Below are positions 21,367 to 31,958 of a DNA stretch of 64,000 bases, piece by piece. Positions within the stretch are counted from its first letter, which is position 1; every line of letters starts with the position of its first letter. Origin of the DNA: Sorghum bicolor (taxonomy: Eukaryota; Streptophyta; Magnoliopsida; Poales; Poaceae). Position numbers and translations under genes: made by a program. The notes below the pieces were generated by a model that saw only the letters and a program-made list of their open reading frames with translations, was not told the origin of the DNA and made no database searches. The stretch is taken from the NCBI RefSeq assembly GCF_000003195.3, contig NC_012872.2, positions 23,522,066-23,586,065 of the forward strand. The letters run 5' to 3'.

Positions 21367-24300
21367 TTAAGGTGTGACGTACCTTTCGAAGAGGTAGGGG
21401 TATCGTAACTGCAGCTCAGACTCTTTCTCCCATGTGGCTTCTCTTTCTGTGTGGTTGCTCCATAGAACCTTGCACATGGGAATGGTAGAGCTCCTAGTTT
21501 CCTTGGTGGCTCTGTCCAGAATCTTGACTGGGTACTCCCGATACTCTAGGGTCTCCTGTAAGTCCAGTGTCTCGATAGGTACCTCTTCCTCGGGCAATTT
21601 TAGACACTTACGCAACTGGGAGACATGGAAGACCGGGTGCACTCCCGACATTTCTTCGGGTAGTTCCAGCCTGTAAGCCAACTTCCCAATTCTCTTGCTG
21701 ATTCGGTATGGACCCACGAACCGTGGTGCCAACTTCCCTTTCACATGAAATCTGAAAGTCCCCCGTAGCGGGGAGACCTTGAGGTAAACATGGTCCCCCA
21801 CTTTGAACTCGAGATCCCTCCGACGGTTATCTGCGTAACTTTTCTGTCGGCTCTGAGCGATCTTCAAGTTCTCTCGCACATGGGCGACTCCTTCTTCGGC
21901 CTCTTTAATTTTATCAGGGCCAAAGAACGCCCTCTCCCCCACCTGTGACCACATCAGCGGGGTTCTACACTTTCTTCCGTATAGGGCTTCGAAAGGTGAC
22001 ATCTGGATGCTGGCCTGATAACTGTTGTTGTAGGAGAACTCTGCATGAGACAAACTCTTCTCCCAATCTGACCCATACTTCAGTACACAAGCTCTGAGCA
22101 TGTCCTCAAGGATCTGATTCACTCTCTCAGTCTGCCCATCTGTCTGCGGGTGATATGCGGTACTGTAATCTAGACGGGTGCCAATGGCCTTGTGCAGACT
22201 CTGCCAGAATCTGGATACCCATTGTGGCCCTCGGTCTGATATGATGCTGGTAGGTGCGCCATGGAGTCTAAGAATGTGGTCCACATATAGATCTGCCAGT
22301 TGCTCGGTACGATAGACTGTCTTGACTGGTATGAAATGTGCTACCTTGGTCAGTCGGTCAACTATCACCCAGATTGAGTCGTGGCCTTTCGGGGATCGGG
22401 GTAAACCCACGATAAAGTCCATGGATATGCCTTCCCATTTCCACTCTGGTACGTCTAGAGGCTTTAACAACCCAGCCGGCGTTTGATGCTCGGCTTTGAC
22501 TCTATTGCATGTGTCGCATCGGGCGACATGCTCGGCGATGTCTTTCTTCATGTTCTTCCACCAGAAGTTCTTCCTCAGGTCAGCGTACATTTTAGTGCTG
22601 CCAGGGTGTATGCTATATTTGGAATCGTGCGCCTCAGTCAAGATTTCATCTCGCAAGATTTTATCGTGAGGCACGCAGATTCTGCTTTTGCACCAGCAGG
22701 TCCCTTGTTCGTCCTCGTGAAACCAAGGAGATGTACCCCTTTCCATGATCCTACGGAGTTTTTGGATCACTAGACAACTCTTTTGGGCCTCTCGAATCCG
22801 TTCCTCTAGATCATAGCGTATTCGCAATTCACTGAGCAAGCCCTTTGGTATGATCTCCAGTTGTAGATTTCCCATTTCCTGACATAACTCCAATGGTACG
22901 GTCTTCATGGACAAACTGTGGCAATAGCTCTTGCGGCTCAAGGCGTCAGCAACTACATTTGCCTTTCCCGGGTGGTAGTGGATCTCCAGGTTGTAGTCCT
23001 TTATGAGTTCTAACCACCTACGTTGTCTCATGTTCAGATCTTCTTGAGTGAAAAAGTACTTCAAGCTCTTATGATCAGTGTAAATGTCACACTTGTTGCC
23101 GATCAGGTAGTGCCTCCAGATCTTTAAGGCATGCACAACAGCTGCCAGCTCAAGGTCATGCGTGGGGTAGCGTTGCTCATGGTCTTTCAACTGTCGCGAC
23201 GCGTATGCTATAACTTTCCCACTTTGCATCAGAACACATCCGAGTCCCTGTCTCGAAGCATCACAGTAGACTACGAAATCTTTCTGAATGTCGGGCAAGG
23301 CTAGCACAGGAGTGGTGGTAAGCTTCTGTTTCAAGGTCTGGAAGCTTTGTTCACACTCAGGTGTCCACTCAAACTCGTTGGTCTTCTTAAGAAGGTTAGT
23401 CATTGGCTTGGCGATCTTGGAGAAATTCTCAATGAATCGACGATAGTACCCGGCCAAACCCAGAAAACTGCGGATATCCGTCGCATTACGGGGTTGCTCC
23501 CATTCCTTCACGGCTTCTATTTTGGCTGGGTCAACTGCAACTCCCTCAGCTGTGAGAACATGCCCAAGGAAGGCGACTTCTTCAAGCCAGAACTCGCACT
23601 TACTGAACTTGGCATAGAGTTGGTTCTGCCGCAACTTCTCTAGAACTACTCTCAAGTGTTGCTCATGTTCTTCGGCAGAGGCTGAATAGACAAGAATATC
23701 ATCAATGAACACCACAACGAACTTGTCTAGCTCTTCCATGAACACCTTGTTCATCATATTCATGAAGTAAGCCGGGGCATTCGTGAGTCCGAAGGACACA
23801 ACAGTGAACTCATATTGCCCATACCTTGTGACAAAGGCTGTCTTAGGTATATCCTCCGGTCTGATCTTCATCTGATGGTACCCGGATCGGAGATCGATTT
23901 TTGAGAAGAACTTGGCATCTTTCAACTGATCTAAAAGGTCATCGATCCTTGGGAGAGGGTACTTGTTCTTGACAGTCACGGCATTTAAGTTCCGGTAGTC
24001 AATACACATCCTCATGGAACCATCCTTCTTCTTAACGAACAAGACAGGGGAACCCCATGGTGAAGCACTGGGTCTAATGTACCCCTTATCTGCCAACTCC
24101 TTGAGTTGCTTCTTGAGCTCTTCCAGCTCATCGACTGACATGCGGTAGGGCCTCTTAGCAATGGGGCCCGTACCCGGCAGAAGGTCAATCACAAACTCCA
24201 CATCTCTGTCAGGTGGCATACCCGGCAACTCCTCTGGAAACACGTCAGGGTACTCACTCACTACGGGCACCTCCTCAACTGACTTGGCTTCTAAGGCGCA

Positions 24301-24732
24301 TATCATGGGTGCCTTCTTCTCATGGTTAGGCTCACATCGAAGCACATGACCACTCGGGTGCGTTATCTCCACATACCTCGGTGAACAAGATATCACCCCC
24401 TTATGCTGGGTCAGCCAATCCATTCCCAAGATGACATCCAGTCCATCTGACGGAAGTAAGGTGAGGTCGGCTAGAAAAGGGTAACCCTCAATGGTGATAC
24501 TCACTCCCTGACATTTTTGGGTGCATCTGAGGTTGCCTAAAGGAGATATGGTGTCTATAGGTACCTTCCGTGGTGTCACGGGTAGGTTGTGCTCTCGTGC
24601 GAAACTAGAGGATACATATGAGCAAGTTGCACCAGAGTCAAATAGAACTGATGCTATAACTCCCTGTACCAAAAACATACCGTACACCGCGTCGGGGGCG
24701 TCCTGAGCGTCCTGTGCTGTCAGGTGGGTGAG
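21367..24732 (-). CDS. pol: TE-D pol: protease, reverse transcriptase, RNase H, integrase, chromodomain (5' end cut by TE-E)
   Basis: Open for about 1120 codons and ending in TAA at 21367-21369. Retropepsin with [12 protein letters not shown] near 24600-24640 cleaves the polyprotein. RT has the FIDDILVYS catalytic motif near 23685-23710. RNase H starts with [13 protein letters not shown] near 23240-23275. The integrase zinc domain has CDTC near 22500-22520; the catalytic core shows [16 protein letters not shown] and the E of [10 protein letters not shown]; the C-terminal GPY/F region has [13 protein letters not shown] chromodomain-like end has [11 protein letters not shown] and [12 protein letters not shown] at about 21395-21520. 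The codons at 24733-24819 that also read open belong to the TE-E LTR, not to pol. Gag (28965-30203) is the 5' part of the same frame: TE-E inserted at the gag/protease junction and the frame matches across one copy of the 5-bp target. Typical Tekay size and order. Confidence 0.93.
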   Translation of the reverse strand, partial: LTHLTAQDAQDAPDAVYGMFLVQGVIASVLFDSGATCSYVSSSFAREHNLPVTPRKVPIDTISPLGNLRCTQKCQGVSITIEGYPFLADLTLLPSDGLDVILGMDWLTQHKGVISCSPRYVEITHPSGHVLRCEPNHEKKAPMICALEAKSVEEVPVVSEYPDVFPEELPGMPPDRDVEFVIDLLPGTGPIAKRPYRMSVDELEELKKQLKELADKGYIRPSASPWGSPVLFVKKKDGSMRMCIDYRNLNAVTVKNKYPLPRIDDLLDQLKDAKFFSKIDLRSGYHQMKIRPEDIPKTAFVTRYGQYEFTVVSFGLTNAPAYFMNMMNKVFMEELDKFVVVFIDDILVYSASAEEHEQHLRVVLEKLRQNQLYAKFSKCEFWLEEVAFLGHVLTAEGVAVDPAKIEAVKEWEQPRNATDIRSFLGLAGYYRRFIENFSKIAKPMTNLLKKTNEFEWTPECEQSFQTLKQKLTTTPVLALPDIQKDFVVYCDASRQGLGCVLMQSGKVIAYASRQLKDHEQRYPTHDLELAAVVHALKIWRHYLIGNKCDIYTDHKSLKYFFTQEDLNMRQRRWLELIKDYNLEIHYHPGKANVVADALSRKSYCHSLSMKTVPLELCQEMGNLQLEIIPKGLLSELRIRYDLEERIREAQKSCLVIQKLRRIMERGTSPWFHEDEQGTCWCKSRICVPHDKILRDEILTEAHDSKYSIHPGSTKMYADLRKNFWWKNMKKDIAEHVARCDTCNRVKAEHQTPAGLLKPLDVPEWKWEGISMDFIVGLPRSPKGHDSIWVIVDRLTKVAHFIPVKTVYRTEQLADLYVDHILRLHGAPTSIISDRGPQWVSRFWQSLHKAIGTRLDYSTAYHPQTDGQTERVNQILEDMLRACVLKYGSDWEKSLSHAEFSYNNSYQASIQMSPFEALYGRKCRTPLMWSQVGERAFFGPDKIKEAEEGVAHVRENLKIAQSRQKSYADNRRRDLEFKVGDHVYLKVSPLRGTFRFHVKGKLAPRFVGPYRISKRIGKLAYRLELPEEMSGVHPVFHVSQLRKCLKLPEEEVPIETLDLQETLEYREYPVKILDRATKETRSSTIPMCKVLWSNHTEREATWEKESELQLRYPYLFERYVTP
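24728..24732. repeat. TE-E target-site duplication, left copy
   Basis: GTGAG here and at 28960-28964. In gag-pol orientation this is CTCAC, present once in the uninterrupted frame. Confidence 0.9.
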
Positions 24733-27700
24733 TGTGGCAGAACCCCCTAAGTGTTTGGGCCCACCGGCACCTGCCATTGTCCTAAGGACCTCTGACAGTG
24801 ATGCCGGGAGTCCTCCCACTTTAGAAGTCCGATGAGCCTTACTGTGTGCTCATTCCACTGCTACCTGTGGCGTATCAATCTGACTCGTCCTGACCACTCA
24901 CAATGGTCAAACAACGAGAACTGTTTCTTCTCGCCCTTACAGGGTAGCAAGTGGCCACCTTAACTCCAGGATCATTCGTTGCGAAGATAAAGCAGTAACT
25001 CATCGACACAAGACCAAAATAGTATTTCAGAGTGAAACAGCGGAAGTATTACAAAACATAATTTACAAAAGGAGTTCTTCCAAATAGCAGAGTGTTATTA
25101 CAACCCTGGTCCAACGGAGCAACTTAAACTTTAGTACAGACAAAACAAATTTACAGACCCTGCCCATGGGTCACGCTCACTCTTCTTCGTCGTCAATCTC
25201 GACGACGGTCACACAACAGGGTCCGAAACAAGTCGGCTCCTGAGCTTCACCTGCAACAGGGGTATTGAAACCCTGAGTACGGGAGTACTCAACAAGACTT
25301 ATCCGACGGGAAAAGAGGAGAATTTAGGGGTGCAGGTTTAGGGTAGACAAGGGGTGGCTGAGCAAGGAGCCAAAGTGTTTTGCGGAAAAGCTTACTAGTA
25401 GTGCATCCTTATTTTCAAATTTTACTCTGAATTCCTCCCTCGCAGAGGCAGACGAATTCGAGGATAGTCTAACTAGTTGTTTCCCACAGATGAATCCGTG
25501 AGTTCCTAACCCTATCATTAAGTGTTATTTATTGATGGTCATAGCTTCATGTCGCTATGAGTCCGGGAATTGGGATCCGAACCTCATGAGACATTTTCCC
25601 CTTTCTCATTATATCACTTAGTTGCATATTTAACTACGCTGAGGGTCGAAGGAATTGAGTCTCCCAATCGGGGAGCAACGACGATTCGAATCGCTTAGCA
25701 ATCCAGCTGGAGTTCCTAACCACCCGACATATGTAGAACCAAATCTTGCATATATCAACCCAAATCAAGCTCTCCCCAAATTTGACCAGGTTCGCGGCAC
25801 CCGAGAGCACAGTACTCCACCATCCTACAGCCGATCTAGATGTTTCCCGGTCATCTCAGATCCGTAAGGTGGGTACACACTACCCTCGCCATCTTTCCAC
25901 TCCCAGTGCGCGAGTAGCTGTTCGCGTCGAGGGATCACAAGACCGGGCTTACCCGTGGCAAGTGGCTAGTACTATAAATTCTCAACCCAGCAGGCCATCA
26001 ACGGACCGGTCCTTAACCGACACAGTTGGAGACACTACTTTAAGACTCCATTCTTAAAGCAAGTCCACCGACCGGTCTCAAATTGAAACATCATTGATCA
26101 TAAGTGTATCCCACAACAACCCTTCAAACTTTCTTGTTTGAAAACCTATCTAGTAGCAGGGCTAAGCATCGCTACGCAATTTTAAAATAAAACAGGTGTC
26201 AAGGACAGGATAACAGATATCAAGGTAGTAAATGCAGCAAGTAGGTTAACCCAATTCTCAACTACTTAATGCAGCATTTTCAATTCATAAGTGATAAAAG
26301 ATTTAAAACATCCAAGGAGGGGTTAATGCATCCGGGGCTTGCCTTGGTTGCAGGGCAGAGAAGGACCCTCGGAGACTTCCCAAGTCTCGGATCCGACTTC
26401 CTCGAACGGAGCACCGACCTCGGGGTTCGGTTCAACGGGCGCTCCTTCGGTCACGGACACTATACGCAAAATGATGAATGCTCATGATATGCGTATGACA
26501 CATATGCAAGAAGGACTAGATCGAGCACAGTTTGCCTTCTCGGTGCAATACAGAATAAATTATAAATAAAGTTGTTTAACACCTTAGCATCTTTATTCAA
26601 GAGGTTACAACAGTAAACTAAGACTTTACTTACTTCTCAATTATCTTAAATTAATTAATTATTAACTCTATTTATCTTAATTAATTCTTAATTAATTACT
26701 AATGACATTAATTAAGTATTAAAATCAGACAATAATTAAGTGCCAGGGGTCATTAGGGTTAATGACCTCAGGTCATCACTAAATTCCAAAATCACTCAAT
26801 CCTAAGTATGATGATTTAACTAATCACCTTCTAATTATTTTGGAATTATTATTTAAGTGCTAATTAGGGGTTTATTAATATTTTAATCAAACATCATCCA
26901 AATATCATCAAAATTTGTGGGGGGCCAGGGAATAATATTCAGAGGCTCTCCACCAATTTTGGTGATTTTTGGACATACCATTAAGTTATTAAAAATCATA
27001 CAAGTTTCATTTAGTAATTAAAGGAGCCAATTTTTATATTCTTACAAAGTATCAGAAACTAGAGCCTAATATTTTTCCTGGTTTCTAAGTATTTCAGGGA
27101 GTCTACCCAAAATTTGCCCTGATTTTTGGATCAACACACAAATTTTTACACAAATTCAAACTTTCAGCATGTTTAAACAAAAGGGAAAAAGGAAAAAGGC
27201 ACTGTGCTACCGGCGGCCCGCTCGGATCCGGCCCAAGTTGGCCTGCGGTGCCCTCCCGCGCGGACCGCGCGCGCCGCCCCCTCTTCACGCGCTGCGAGAC
27301 GCTGACAGGCGGGACCCGCTTGTCAGCTCCGCCTTGCTCACTCACGGCGGCGCTGCCGCCGCTCCGGCGACTGTTATGGAGTTCCCCGGCCCCCGCGCGC
27401 GTGCGCACCGGCACCGCGTCAACTTCGCGATCCCACGGACACCCTCTGAACACGCTCTACTCTCCCGCTACCCCCTTGGTCACGCAAGAGGCGGGCGGCC
27501 GCCATGGCCGACCCTCGGCCGGCCGCTAGAGACCGGTAGAGTGCAAAAGGACGGAACCGGGAGCTTCAGGGAGGGTTAGGGAGTACGGTGCTCACGTCAC
27601 CACGGCGGGAGAAGCAGTAGGAAGCGCTGGCGTCGTTGGCCGAGGAATCGGGCGGGTGCTCCGGCTCCGGCAAGGCTGTTCCGGCAATCCTGTTCGTGTC

Positions 27701-28452
27701 CCGTGAGAAAAAGTGAGCGCATGAGCATCAGGGAAACAAGAGGAGTGCGAAACGATCACTGGTAAGGCGTGGTACCGAGTGGAGCAACGTACCCACGCGA
27801 AGGGTTCCACGGCGGCGATGCCGGCCGGACTCAGGGAAGAAGAAGAAGCGTTGGCGTTTGAGGGGGTTAGAGAGGGAGCTTGGGGGCGCACTGGATTCGC
27901 AGGAAGGTGACGAAGACACTGGGTGGCTCAATTTGGCTCGGGAAGGAGTGGTTGTGACGAATTTGGAAGAGAGAGGTCGTCGGTTTCCTTGGCTCAGGAC
28001 GGAGGGGATGCACGGTGTCGTCCACGTCGGTGCGCAAGTGGAGAGGAAGGCGAGCCCGCGGCATCCACGTCGCCTGGCGACCCTGACAGCAAGCAGCTGC
28101 GTGCACGCACGCATGCGCGCGGCGCTGCTCGCACGGCGGGTGCGCTGGACAGGGCGCCGGTGATCCATATCGGATCACTGTAGCGACCTCTATCCCCCCT
28201 CCTCTGTCTTTTGCAAAATTCAGCCGAAATTTGAACTGGGACCAAATTTGTGTCAAAACAAAAGTTGTTCCAAATTTTATAAGCTACAAAACTTATTTAG
28301 GTGACCCAAGCTGATTCTAAGTGGGAAGAGGTCAATTTGGCCAGACAGTTTGAAAATCAAACTCAAATTGCTGAAATTCAAATTTTTGAATTGGGGATAA
28401 ATCAGAGATTCCAAAATTACTTTTGATTTTGTATAACAACTTGAAAAACTCC

Positions 28453-28499
28453 CAACATGAAAGTTGTTCAACTTTTTGTGCTCTACAACTTTCATGTTG
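28453..28499. repeat. Perfect 15-bp inverted repeat in TE-E
   Basis: CAACATGAAAGTTGT (28453-28467) and its exact reverse complement (28485-28499), loop 17 bases. It lies in the AT-rich segment that TE-J lacks. Confidence 0.9.
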
Positions 28500-28627
28500 A
28501 CCACTTTTCAAAATTCCAAATGGATTTTGAATTGGGGGTTTAAGTTGGAAAAGGGGACACTTTCTGGAAATCTGCATTTTCAAAATTACTTTGAATTTTG
28601 TATTGAAACTTCAAAAACTCAAAACAC

Positions 28628-28662
28628 CAAAGTTGTACATCTTGCCAAGATCTACAACTTTG
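28628..28662. repeat. 35-bp near-palindrome in TE-E
   Basis: Outer arms CAAAGTTGTA/TACAACTTTG and inner arms ATCTTG/CAAGAT around a single C, with one mismatched pair between. Related ACAACTTT motifs occur at 28453-28499 and in TE-B LTRs. Confidence 0.88.
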
Positions 28663-28964
28663 CTTTTGAACTCAACCTCAAATTTTGCTTAGTTTTTGAA
28701 TTGCACAAAAGGGGGCAGTTCTAGGGTTCAAAATCAGGGTTTTCCCCCCCTTAGCCTATCGGAAAACTTCCACCCTAGGGTTTTAGCAATCACACAAGCA
28801 ACAACACATCACAGAAGCACACTCTACTTCCCTAAGCTCAAGCATTCAAAATAAACTTATTTTAAGTTGATGCATACTAATGTGCTTTAACCAATATGAT
28901 TTGCAATGCTCATGATGACATGATCCATTTTTAGTAACCGTAACATCAGGGATGTTACAGTGAG

Positions 28965-30203
28965 ACGGCCGCGGGTGGCCCCCACAGCTGGCTTGCGGAG
29001 TGTACCCCGAGCAGGTGCCTGCCTGGTCGCAGCCGGGGCAGGTGGTGGAGCAGCCTTCGCAGGGCAGTAGGCCGCCTTGTGGCCTGGCTGACCACAGTTG
29101 AAGCAAGCGAAAGGCACACTGCCAGTGGAGGTGGGTGCAGTGGCCTTCCACGTGCTGGTACTCTGCACGGGGTGGCTCTGAGTGGGGCGGTGGTAGTTGG
29201 CAGTGTGGGTACCACCTCCTCGACTCGGAGCCGGTGCAGCGCCCTGGGCAGAGCGGGGGCGCGACGGAGGGGGCACGTGAGCACGTGGCCTCTGGGGTGC
29301 CGGGCCACGAGAAGAACTCTCGGACCGGCGCTTCTTCTCCTTGTACTGAGCATCGGCCTCCAGGCGATCCCTTTCCATCTCCAGGGCCTTGTTGATCATC
29401 TCCCGGAGGGTGTAGCAGGTGTGACCCGAGAGGGCCACCTTGAGGCGCGTACTCAGACCCTTCTTGAAGAAGTACATCTTCTTCTTCTCAGTGTTGGACT
29501 CATCTGGAGCATACCTCATGGTGCGGGTGAAACGAGTGGCATACTCCTGTACCTTCTGAGTGCCCTGGGAGATGTTGCGGAACTCCTCCACCTTGGCGTC
29601 CATGACACCCTCAGGTACATGCTGCTCACGGAACGCCTCAGTGAACTCAGCCCAGGTTATGCCCCCGGGGTTCTCGTGGGTGTCACTGTAGCTGTCCCAC
29701 CATGCGCGTGCAGCGCCAGTGAGCTGGTGAGCGGCAACTCCCACACACTCCTCATCAGTGCAAGTGGTGAGGTCCAGCTTCTTCTCGATCTCACGCAGCC
29801 AGTCCTCGGCGGCAATGGGATCATCATCAGTACAGTCAAACGTAGGAGGCCTCAGCTTGAGGAAGCCTTCTAGCTTCCTTTGGAAGTCATTGGGCGGTCC
29901 TCCTCCAGGACGACGCAGTATGCCATCCGCCAGTGCCTCCAGAAGGCGGGTCTGGCGATCCATCACCTCAGACAGAGACGGCGGCGGCGGTGGTGGTGCA
30001 TCATTGTCCCCGAGCTGAGGGGACCTAGCTCTCCTGTGGAGTTCCTCTAGGGCAGGCTCTCCTGGGGCGGGCTGCTCCACCTCCCGCTCGAGTCTGGGAG
30101 CAGGAGAGGCAGCTCCTCGACCACGCCCACGTCCACGACCGCGGTACTCCACCTCGGGTGAAGGGGAACGAACGTTGAGGCGTTCAGAACGGCGGCACGC
30201 CAT
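28965..30203 (-). CDS. gag: TE-D gag
   Basis: Starts at ATG 30201-30203. The N-terminus is rich in R, G and P (an RGRGRGRGRG run), followed by a proline tract and the Retrotrans_gag capsid domain at about residues 110-270 (AEDWLREIEKKLDL, ARAWWDSYSD, FREQHVPEGVMDAKVEEF). A basic linker and a CCHC zinc knuckle CFNCGQPGHKAAYC near residues 364-377 follow, for binding element RNA. The open frame then meets TE-E at 28964; it reads about 26 codons into the LTR before stopping at 28887. Before TE-E arrived this frame continued directly into the protease of pol, so the element used one gag-pol polyprotein, as usual in Tekay. 316 bases of non-coding sequence separate it from ORF0. Confidence 0.92.
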
Positions 30204-30519
30204 CTCTCTGCATGGATTAGGTCATGATTTAATGTGTTAAAACAGTGTTTAGATAATTAGGCAATTTAATTCATTAACATTCTATCCAACACTCATACAA
30301 AGAAGCAATAACATCGATAAAATCCATTAAGACCCAAACATTCATTACATGAGTTCATTACACAGCGATGCCTTGGGCAACTACACCAGTGGGCTCGCGG
30401 GAATCGCTCTACACGCAGGTAGGCTCCAAAAAACAGGACATTCTACTCTACTACAGATAGTGAGTTACATGTCGCATTATTCGCCACGCAGGGCACATCA
30501 TCAGGACGACTACTCTACT

Positions 30520-31770
30520 CTACTGGGTAGGGACGTAAGGTGGTGTGGTGGGGCGAGAGCTAGGGAGCTGCTCCTCAGAGTCCCTGTCCATAGCCTCGAG
30601 CTCGGCGTCAGTGCGGTGAAGTCGGCCGGCGTACTCCTCCGCGGCCTTGAGCTGTATGGTCCTCGGTACCTCAGGGTAGTGCTCAGAAGGGCAAGCTGTG
30701 AGGTTGAGGGTGGTGGGTGCAGGACGGAAGGAGTGCTTGCGCGCCTCCTTGCGCATCTTGGGAGGAAGGGGCTCCTGGACACGGGCGATCTCCTGGACAC
30801 GCTTGTTGTCAGAAGCGATCCAAGCCTGGCGGGTCCTCTGGGCCTTGTCCCTGAAGTACTCTGTGGTCTTGATGAGCTCAGCCAGGTGACGAGTGTTGTG
30901 GGTGGACTCAGCCCTCAGCATCTCGTTCTCCTGTGACATACGCTCATAGCGGGTCTCCAGACACAGCTTGCTGAAGATCTTCTCCTTCTCCCTCTGACGG
31001 AACTCGCCCAAGAGCACACGCTGGCGCTCAAGTCGGTCCTCCAGCTCAAGCACCTTGGCGTCCAAGTGGTCGCCTCGGAGCTCATAGTCCCGGGCCTTGT
31101 TCTGCCATTCCTGAATCTCCTGCCTGAAGGCGACCTCGCGAGCTCGGCTGAAGTCCTCCAGGCAGTCACGGCTGTGGCGCTCTGTCAGGATAGCGTCCCT
31201 CAGTATCCTCTTCTTCACCTGTTCCATCTCGATGACGTGGTCGGCTGTGAACACCAAGTCTCGGTAGCGCTTGTTCTCAGTCTCGACCGCCGTGATGTAG
31301 CGATCCTGGGCCAAGATGTAGCGGCCCGAGAACTGAAGACAAGGGTCTGTCTCCTCCTGAGCAAGCTGGTCCGCAGCCAACACTCGGACGGTGGCTCCCT
31401 CGACGTAGGTGAGGTCCAGGATACGAGGAAGTAGACGGAATCTGCCGCCCTGGATGTGCTCCCACGTGTCCTGAACGACGTGGCGGAGGGCCTGGCGAGT
31501 CGCAGCCTGGACGCAGTTGGCGACCGAAGTCTCGATCGCCAGCTCCTGGAAAGCTGCCACTCCAGGAAGGGTAGTGCTGGCGGGGACGGTGAGGTTGATC
31601 ACAATGTGACCCTGAAGCTGTCCATCCAGTCCCGCCTCTCTACGACAAACGTAGCGGATCGGCTCGGTGGGGACTCCAAGCTCAGTCAGCACGTCGTACA
31701 GCAGGGGCACAAAACTGCCATACTGCTGGGCGTCCACAGCCATCTCAACGATCAGCATGTTGCTCTGCAT
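30520..31770 (-). CDS. TE-D ORF0: intact 416-residue coiled-coil protein ahead of gag
   Basis: Uninterrupted frame from ATG 31768-31770 to 30520, in the sense direction between the primer site and gag. The N-terminal half (residues about 1-175) looks globular and contains VPLLYDVLTELGVPTEPIRY and a later VANCVQAATRQALRHVVQDT helix. The C-terminal half (about 185-340) is highly charged with a heptad-like pattern (REVAFRQEIQEWQNKARDYE, LDAKVLELEDRLERQRVLLG), which suggests a coiled coil. The tail is acidic and ends in a PT-rich segment. No enzymatic motif, signal peptide or membrane segment is visible. TE-B has an analogous but divergent ORF0 (16031-17115). Similar orf0 frames were reported in rice RIRE3 and RIRE8, as far as I recall. 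The function is unknown; multimerisation with Gag or RNA is a guess. Confidence 0.85.
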   Translation of the reverse strand: MQSNMLIVEMAVDAQQYGSFVPLLYDVLTELGVPTEPIRYVCRREAGLDGQLQGHIVINLTVPASTTLPGVAAFQELAIETSVANCVQAATRQALRHVVQDTWEHIQGGRFRLLPRILDLTYVEGATVRVLAADQLAQEETDPCLQFSGRYILAQDRYITAVETENKRYRDLVFTADHVIEMEQVKKRILRDAILTERHSRDCLEDFSRAREVAFRQEIQEWQNKARDYELRGDHLDAKVLELEDRLERQRVLLGEFRQREKEKIFSKLCLETRYERMSQENEMLRAESTHNTRHLAELIKTTEYFRDKAQRTRQAWIASDNKRVQEIARVQEPLPPKMRKEARKHSFRPAPTTLNLTACPSEHYPEVPRTIQLKAAEEYAGRLHRTDAELEAMDRDSEEQLPSSRPTTPPYVPTQ

Positions 31771-31945
31771 TTTACCAAAGAATGGGGTTAGAAAGGAGCT
31801 TAGTGAGGTTTCGGTGGTGAAAGAATAGATGTAAGGTTAAGCCATGCACAAAAGATGCAAGGTCGGCGAATATAGGCCGAAAAGACAAGTTTCATTCCTG
31901 ATTTTTGTCGTCCAATCCTAAGGGTCTCGTCCTAGGGTCAAGTAT
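31771..31945 (-). other. TE-D untranslated leader
   Basis: About 175 bases between primer site and ORF0 start. No gene seen. Confidence 0.7.
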
Positions 31946-31958
31946 GGCTCTGATACCA
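31946..31958 (-). other. TE-D primer-binding site (initiator tRNA-Met)
   Basis: Minus strand TGGTATCAGAGCC, a perfect match to the complement of plant initiator tRNA-Met, two bases inside the 5' LTR. Confidence 0.92.

Larger units (their letters stand above)
24733..28959 (-). mobile_element. TE-E: solo Tekay-type LTR (4227 bp) inside TE-D gag-pol
   Basis: Reads (minus) from TGTAACATCCCTGATG at 28959 to a terminal CA at 24733 and is bounded by GTGAG duplications, with no internal coding region, which is the signature of a full element reduced by LTR-LTR recombination. The first 1.8 kb is the same family as TE-J (62165-64000), but TE-E has about 500 additional bases at 28180-28740 rich in inverted repeats. 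A GC-rich block lies at about 27220-28160. Open frames in it on both strands are not conserved in TE-J and are taken as chance. Confidence 0.9.

Noticed and set aside
24733..24819. The first 29 codons of the open frame ending at 24819 as the pol N-terminus
   Set aside because: They lie in the TE-E solo LTR beyond the target duplication; true pol begins at the gag junction.
27103..28256. Several frames of about 100-146 codons in TE-E
   Set aside because: GC-rich LTR sequence; frames are not kept in the homologous TE-J copy.
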